A stretch of 64,000 nt of DNA from Alphaproteobacteria bacterium (GTDB lineage Bacteria > Pseudomonadota > Alphaproteobacteria > CAAHEQ01 > UBA3637). The notes beneath the pieces are model-generated. The model saw only the letters and a list, made by a program, of their open reading frames with translations, made no database searches and was not told the origin of the DNA. Shown here one piece after another: positions 60,786 to 64,000 of the stretch. The stretch is from NCBI GenBank assembly GCA_017539265.1, contig JAFYHG010000025.1:30233-94232 (forward strand), given 5' to 3'. Position numbers and translations under genes: made by a program. The first letter of the stretch is position 1. Every line of letters begins with the position of its first letter.

Positions 60786-61355
60786 TTAAGCCGTTGGTCC
60801 TTTGCTCGGTGCCGTTTCGGTTGCCGGCAAAGTATCAGCGGCACTATTGGGCGTCTGTAACTTCGCCAGAGCCATTTTCTTTTCCTGCTCTTTCGCCAGT
60901 TTTTCTGCCAGTTTCTTGGCTTTCCGTTTTTCGCGTTGCTTGGCCCGTTGCTTATCTTTTCTGATTTCGGCCAATTTGACTTCCTTTTCACAGAATTTGA
61001 TGATGACCTCATCTAAGCCACGGTTTTCTAGCAAGCGATAAATCGTTGTTAAAAAGTTGATTTTATCCTCATCTGTCGGGACGATACAGGAGCATCTATA
61101 GACTCTTTTACCGGCCAAGCGTAACGAGAAAATGCTTCCCGTCTTGTTTTTTCCGAGTTCAATCAAGAGTTTTTGCATCTGATTTTGAGTACTCCAGCTG
61201 TTATTCCGGAAGTTATCAATATTCAATTGCACCAACTCCATCAACCGCTTGCGGCAATTATCAACGGATAAAAGGCCTTCATCCTTGGCCGTTTCCAATG
61301 GTGTAATACCGAATTGAGAGATAAAATCTTTAATATTAATATCATTTTCGTTCAT
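60786..61355 (-). CDS. Hypothetical protein, paralogue of 59298 gene
   Basis: 189 residues: a short acidic N-terminus, the shared helical part (DNCRKRLMELVQLNIDNF), the core IFSLRLAGKRVYRCSCIVPT, then a long Lys/Arg/Glu coiled tail (about 130-165) and a Pro/Thr-rich end. Family unknown. GAAAGGAAA ribosome-binding site. First gene of the leftward group that includes the Api92-like protein. Confidence 0.65.
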   Translation of the reverse strand: MNENDINIKDFISQFGITPLETAKDEGLLSVDNCRKRLMELVQLNIDNFRNNSWSTQNQMQKLLIELGKNKTGSIFSLRLAGKRVYRCSCIVPTDEDKINFLTTIYRLLENRGLDEVIIKFCEKEVKLAEIRKDKQRAKQREKRKAKKLAEKLAKEQEKKMALAKLQTPNSAADTLPATETAPSKGPTA

Positions 61356-61484
61356 TTTATTTTTTCCTTTCTGTTGTAATGAACCCGAACGGGACTATCC
61401 CGCGTCGGTGATTAAAATGATACGGGATTAAAAAATGAAATCAATACCCCGAAAATTCGGTAAGCCCCGTTTTATGGGATTTCT

Positions 61485-61524
61485 GATTGACTGAGATTTA
61501 CTGAGATTGATTACGATTGACTTT
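61485..61524 (+). repeat. Four tandem 10-bp repeats
   Basis: GATTGACTGA, GATTTACTGA, GATTGATTAC, GATTGACTTT in direct tandem, each beginning GATT. Ten-base spacing keeps them on one helical face, as in operator arrays or replication iterons. Lies in the 345-base gene-free segment between 61355 and 61701. Confidence 0.6.
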
Positions 61525-61585
61525 TTATTTTCATTTAAACCCGAAAAATGACAGTTTTTATCCGAATTTTTATTTTAATTCCTCC

Positions 61586-61652
61586 GAATCGCCGCGAATC
61601 GGGGAATAGGATTCGGATAATTTCGGACTTGTTCAGATTCCGGATTTGAATC
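61586..61652. promoter_or_regulatory. Cluster of five GANTC sites
   Basis: GANTC at 61586, 61596, 61610, 61636 and 61648. By chance one expects about one per 256 bases. In alphaproteobacteria GANTC is the CcrM methylation site and clusters mark cell-cycle-regulated promoters. The cluster is 49-115 bases upstream of the 61701 gene. Confidence 0.6.
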
Positions 61653-61700
61653 GGTTTTCTTATAAATAATCTTTGAAAATACAATAGGTAAGGAGTTGTT

Positions 61701-62126
61701 ATGATATTAAACCTTGATGTTATTGAAGAAAATGTAAATAGGATAAAAGAAAAATTGAAAGACCCCAAAGTAGTTGTTCCGCCGGTTCCGATTGTCCCAC
61801 ACAAAGCGGATATAGACGAGGATGAACCGGAAGAAAATTCATCCCATCCCCAAGATACCCGATTTATCAAAAAATGTTATAAATACCTGCGTAAATTGGG
61901 GTATGTAGATTCTCAATATCAATTTTCCGAGCAGTTTTTAAATAAGAACAAATACTATTTCGGCATGGTTTTATGTGAAAGCCGTCATCCGTCCTTGGAT
62001 GCCTTGCACAATTTATTGCGTAATATTTCGGGCTTAAATGACGGATTAGCCAAAAGCCTCTATTTGGTCCGTCTGTATGAAGAGGGCGAAAAAATCATTA
62101 CCCAAAGGCTTTTCAGATATTTTTAA
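61701..62126 (+). CDS. Hypothetical protein downstream of GANTC cluster
   Basis: 141 residues: an N-terminal helix (VIEENVNRIKEKLKDP), a Pro/Val then Asp/Glu-rich linker, and a compact helical C-terminal domain (RFIKKCYKYLRKLGYVDSQYQFSEQFLNKN). AAGGAG ribosome-binding site. I do not recognise the family. Divergent from the mobile-element-like leftward group. Confidence 0.6.
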   Translation: MILNLDVIEENVNRIKEKLKDPKVVVPPVPIVPHKADIDEDEPEENSSHPQDTRFIKKCYKYLRKLGYVDSQYQFSEQFLNKNKYYFGMVLCESRHPSLDALHNLLRNISGLNDGLAKSLYLVRLYEEGEKIITQRLFRYF

Positions 62127-62148
62127 TCCCAAAATGTATGCTTTCATT

Positions 62149-62177
62149 TTGACAAGTGCATAAAAAAGGCGTAAAAT
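62149..62177 (+). promoter_or_regulatory. Promoter of S66 peptidase copy B
   Basis: TTGACA (62149-62154), 17-bp spacer, TAAAAT (62172-62177); homologous to the copy A promoter at 36037-36065 but closer to consensus. Confidence 0.85.
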
Positions 62178-62208
62178 ACCCATAAATCAAATTGTATCAG
62201 GAGGAAGC

Positions 62209-63285
62209 ATGAGACCTTTAATCAAACCCAAAGCATTAAAGCCCGGCGACACGATTGCCAGTATTTCCTTATCATCCGGAACGGCCGGCATGTTTCCAAA
62301 TCGCTATCAACAGGGTGTCCGACAAATCGAAGAAGCCTTTGGCATTAAAGTCATTCCGACGCCGCATGCTCTACGTTCACGGGATGAAATTTATAACCAT
62401 CCCGATTGGCGGCTGGAAGACATGATGTGGGCTTTTGAAAATAAGGATGTTAAAGCAATTCTGACCAATATCGGCGGGGACGATACCCTTCGAATGCTGC
62501 CCTTAATGACGGAAAAACATTTTGAAACAATCCGCAATAACCCCAAGATTTTTATGGGTCTTTCCGATACAACCGTCAATCATATGATGTGCTTTAAGGC
62601 CGGCCTCGGCACCTTTTATTCCCCGTCTCTTTTATTCGGCTATGCCGAAAACGGCGGTATTCCCGAAATTATGATTGAAAATACCAAGAAAACTCTATTT
62701 TCAACTGAGCCTGTCGGCATTCTTCCCGAAAGCAAAGAATTCATTGTGGAAAATGTGGATTTCGGTCTGGAAAATCCGCCCAAGCGTGAACGAATCCCGA
62801 CAACTCCTTGGCGTTATATTCAAGGTGAAAAGACTGTATCCGGTCCCTTGATCGGCGGCTGTGCCGATGTGTTAATGAACACGATTATCGGCACGAAACT
62901 CTGGCCGGATTTGGATGATTTTAATGAGGCTATCTTATTTTTGGAAGACTCCGAAGAACAACCACCCGCCGATTGGGTTTTGTATTGGATGAGAAATCTG
63001 GGAGCACAGGGGATTTTGGAACGTATATCTGGACTCCTATTTGCCCGCCCGGGAAATAATCGCTTTAAAAATAAAGAAGAAGAACAAAAATGGCTTTCCA
63101 AATATCCGGAATTTGATAAGGCAATCTTAAAAGGATTGAAAGAGTTTGGCAGAACGGATTTACCTGTTGTCACCAATATGGATTACGGACATACCGTGCC
63201 ACAGTTAATTTTGCCATATGGTGTAAAAGCTGAAATCAACCCGCAAAAGAAAACCGTTTCTTTATTAGAAAGTGGCGTGGTATAA
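62209..63285 (+). CDS. S66 peptidase (LD-carboxypeptidase/MccF-like), copy B
   Basis: 358 residues, the same length as copy A and about 90 percent identical by eye, with catalytic Ser (GLSDTTVNHMM), Glu (LFLEDSEEQP) and His (DYGHTVPQ) all kept. AGGAGG ribosome-binding site. Differences are scattered and mostly conservative and many codons differ silently, so both copies look functional and long separated. Confidence 0.9.
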   Translation: MRPLIKPKALKPGDTIASISLSSGTAGMFPNRYQQGVRQIEEAFGIKVIPTPHALRSRDEIYNHPDWRLEDMMWAFENKDVKAILTNIGGDDTLRMLPLMTEKHFETIRNNPKIFMGLSDTTVNHMMCFKAGLGTFYSPSLLFGYAENGGIPEIMIENTKKTLFSTEPVGILPESKEFIVENVDFGLENPPKRERIPTTPWRYIQGEKTVSGPLIGGCADVLMNTIIGTKLWPDLDDFNEAILFLEDSEEQPPADWVLYWMRNLGAQGILERISGLLFARPGNNRFKNKEEEQKWLSKYPEFDKAILKGLKEFGRTDLPVVTNMDYGHTVPQLILPYGVKAEINPQKKTVSLLESGVV

Positions 63286-63323
63286 TCATCCGATTCCAAA
63301 AATGAATCAAAAGCTGATAAATA

Positions 63324-63343
63324 CCTTTAGGCAAAACTAAAGG
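63324..63343 (+). promoter_or_regulatory. SD-sequestering hairpin
   Basis: CCTTTAG-GCAAAA-CTAAAGG, a perfect 7-bp stem whose 3' arm contains the AAAGG of the ribosome-binding site of the 63352 gene. It would hold translation low unless opened. Confidence 0.5.
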
Positions 63344-63351
63344 AGTTTGAA

Positions 63352-63543
63352 ATGTTAGAAGAAAGAATAATTGAAGGTATCAGGGACTGTGTAAAATATG
63401 TCTCTGATAAAGAACTACGCCCAGCATTACAGGCGATATTAATGATATATGATGGGGCAAAAGAGAAAAACAAAGCCCAAATCTTGGACTTTTTAAAGAT
63501 TATGGATGACTTGGAAACAAAGGGGGCAGAAAATGGACAATAA
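63352..63543 (+). CDS. Small hypothetical protein (63 residues)
   Basis: MLEERIIEGIRDCVKYVSDK..., predicted fully helical, no known family. Ribosome-binding site AAAGGAG inside a hairpin. Overlaps the ankyrin gene by 11 bases, so the two are coupled. Confidence 0.6.
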   Translation: MLEERIIEGIRDCVKYVSDKELRPALQAILMIYDGAKEKNKAQILDFLKIMDDLETKGAENGQ

Positions 63544-63817
63544 TGAAGTTTGTCATATTGATACACTGGAGGGGGCAAAGAAATTGCTTACTATGCTTCC
63601 TAATATAAACACTGAAATCGGTAAGGAAGGTGGAACGCTCTTGGAACTGGCTTGTGCCTTTACAACAGATATAGACCTGATTAAATACCTTTTGGAACAA
63701 GGGGCTGATGTCCATCACACCGACAAGTATGGTCGGAATGCCTTTGCGTATAGCTGGTTTAACAAAACCCCCTATATGGATGTATTCATCAATGAAGAAT
63801 TAAAGAAATACTGGTAA
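63533..63817 (+). CDS. Short ankyrin-repeat protein
   Basis: 94 residues. GGTLLELACAFTTDIDLIKYLLEQGADVHHTDKYGRNAF is a recognisable ankyrin repeat plus the start of another. Cytoplasmic, no signal. The ATG at 63533 follows GGGGG; a partner for the upstream 63-residue protein is plausible. Confidence 0.75.
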   Translation: MDNNEVCHIDTLEGAKKLLTMLPNINTEIGKEGGTLLELACAFTTDIDLIKYLLEQGADVHHTDKYGRNAFAYSWFNKTPYMDVFINEELKKYW

Positions 63818-63916
63818 AGATTTTATTTTATATCCCCTTGCAAAAGAAAAGAATAAGACTATATGTAAAGTATAAGGCGGGTAACTGTGAAACCCACCAA
63901 TGAAAGGAGAAAGATT

Positions 63917-64000
63917 ATGTCACATTATATTGTAAAAAGAACTGAACTAGAACCAAGAACAAATGATGTTTGGGGATTACAATCCGACATAAATCGCCTG
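63917..64000 (+). CDS. Partial hypothetical protein (5' end only)
   Basis: 28 codons to the window edge, starting MSHYIVKRTELEPRTNDVWG, with a strong AAAGGAG ribosome-binding site. Continues beyond the window; family not recognisable. Confidence 0.6.
   Translation, partial: MSHYIVKRTELEPRTNDVWGLQSDINRL

Overview
The window looks like a chromosomal segment of a low-GC, host-associated (probably gut) alphaproteobacterium. This rests on gene content (TypA, short HisG, fused HisIE, NagZ and AmpG-like recycling proteins, a class III prepilin with an RTMMEM start) and on regulatory style. Almost every promoter I could read is a sigma70-type pair with exactly 17 bp between the hexamers. Several transcripts appear leaderless, and one locus holds a cluster of GANTC (CcrM-type) sites. 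The species cannot be named from sequence alone. No rRNA, tRNA, CRISPR array or intact transposon was seen.

Layout. 1-12.6 kb is mostly core genes: an AmpG-like permease overlapping typA, a Sel1 protein, rimI/tsaB, a META-like lipoprotein, divergent rnd and a short CCA-type nucleotidyltransferase, a prepilin, and a SPOR-nagZ-M50 protease-serS operon. 12.7-18.4 kb holds a K+-dependent-type membrane pyrophosphatase, a MORN-like secreted protein, and a hisG-hisIE-nucleoside hydrolase operon behind a histidine leader peptide. 18.5-29.3 kb has two divergent giant VIT/VWA/TPR/DUF2135 exported proteins. Between them lies a two-gene operon (unknown 553-aa protein plus VanX-like dipeptidase) behind a Phe/Trp-rich leader-peptide attenuator. 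The right-hand giant is split by a one-base frameshift and ends in 14 cysteine-rich repeats. 29.4-38.5 kb is a long leftward 'house-cleaning/peptidase' operon (GNAT, HAD, nitroreductase, S51, M20, CYTH, XTPase, Nudix), then a rightward S66 peptidase-Nudix-broken HAD group. 38.5-42.2 kb is a membrane/lipid-flavoured operon (Tes-like radical SAM, two small membrane proteins, Lgt-like, ICMT-like). 42.3-52.5 kb has lemA/TPM genes, a large DEAH helicase, a flavin reductase, a DXS-like enzyme, a cupin, a BASS transporter and an acetyltransferase. 52.7-57 kb has a GmrSD-like protein, tdk, an MIF-like tautomerase, a methyltransferase and small hypotheticals. 57.4-64 kb holds a second M20 peptidase operon behind a second copy of the histidine leader, a plasmid- or phage-flavoured group of hypotheticals (Api92-like plus two paralogues), a second S66 peptidase and an ankyrin protein.

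The most notable system is the set of three amino-acid-sensing leader peptides. All three share the same layout: a -35/-10 pair with a 17-bp spacer, exactly nine bases, then the leader ATG. One is Phe/Trp-rich and has a complete 1:2, 2:3, 3:4 attenuator. Two are His-rich near-duplicates about 41 kb apart, one ahead of the his biosynthetic genes and one ahead of a LOG-like protein plus M20 peptidase. This suggests that peptidase or deacylase operons are tied to the supply of single amino acids. The Tes-like/Lgt-like/ICMT-like operon is a second candidate for an undescribed pathway.
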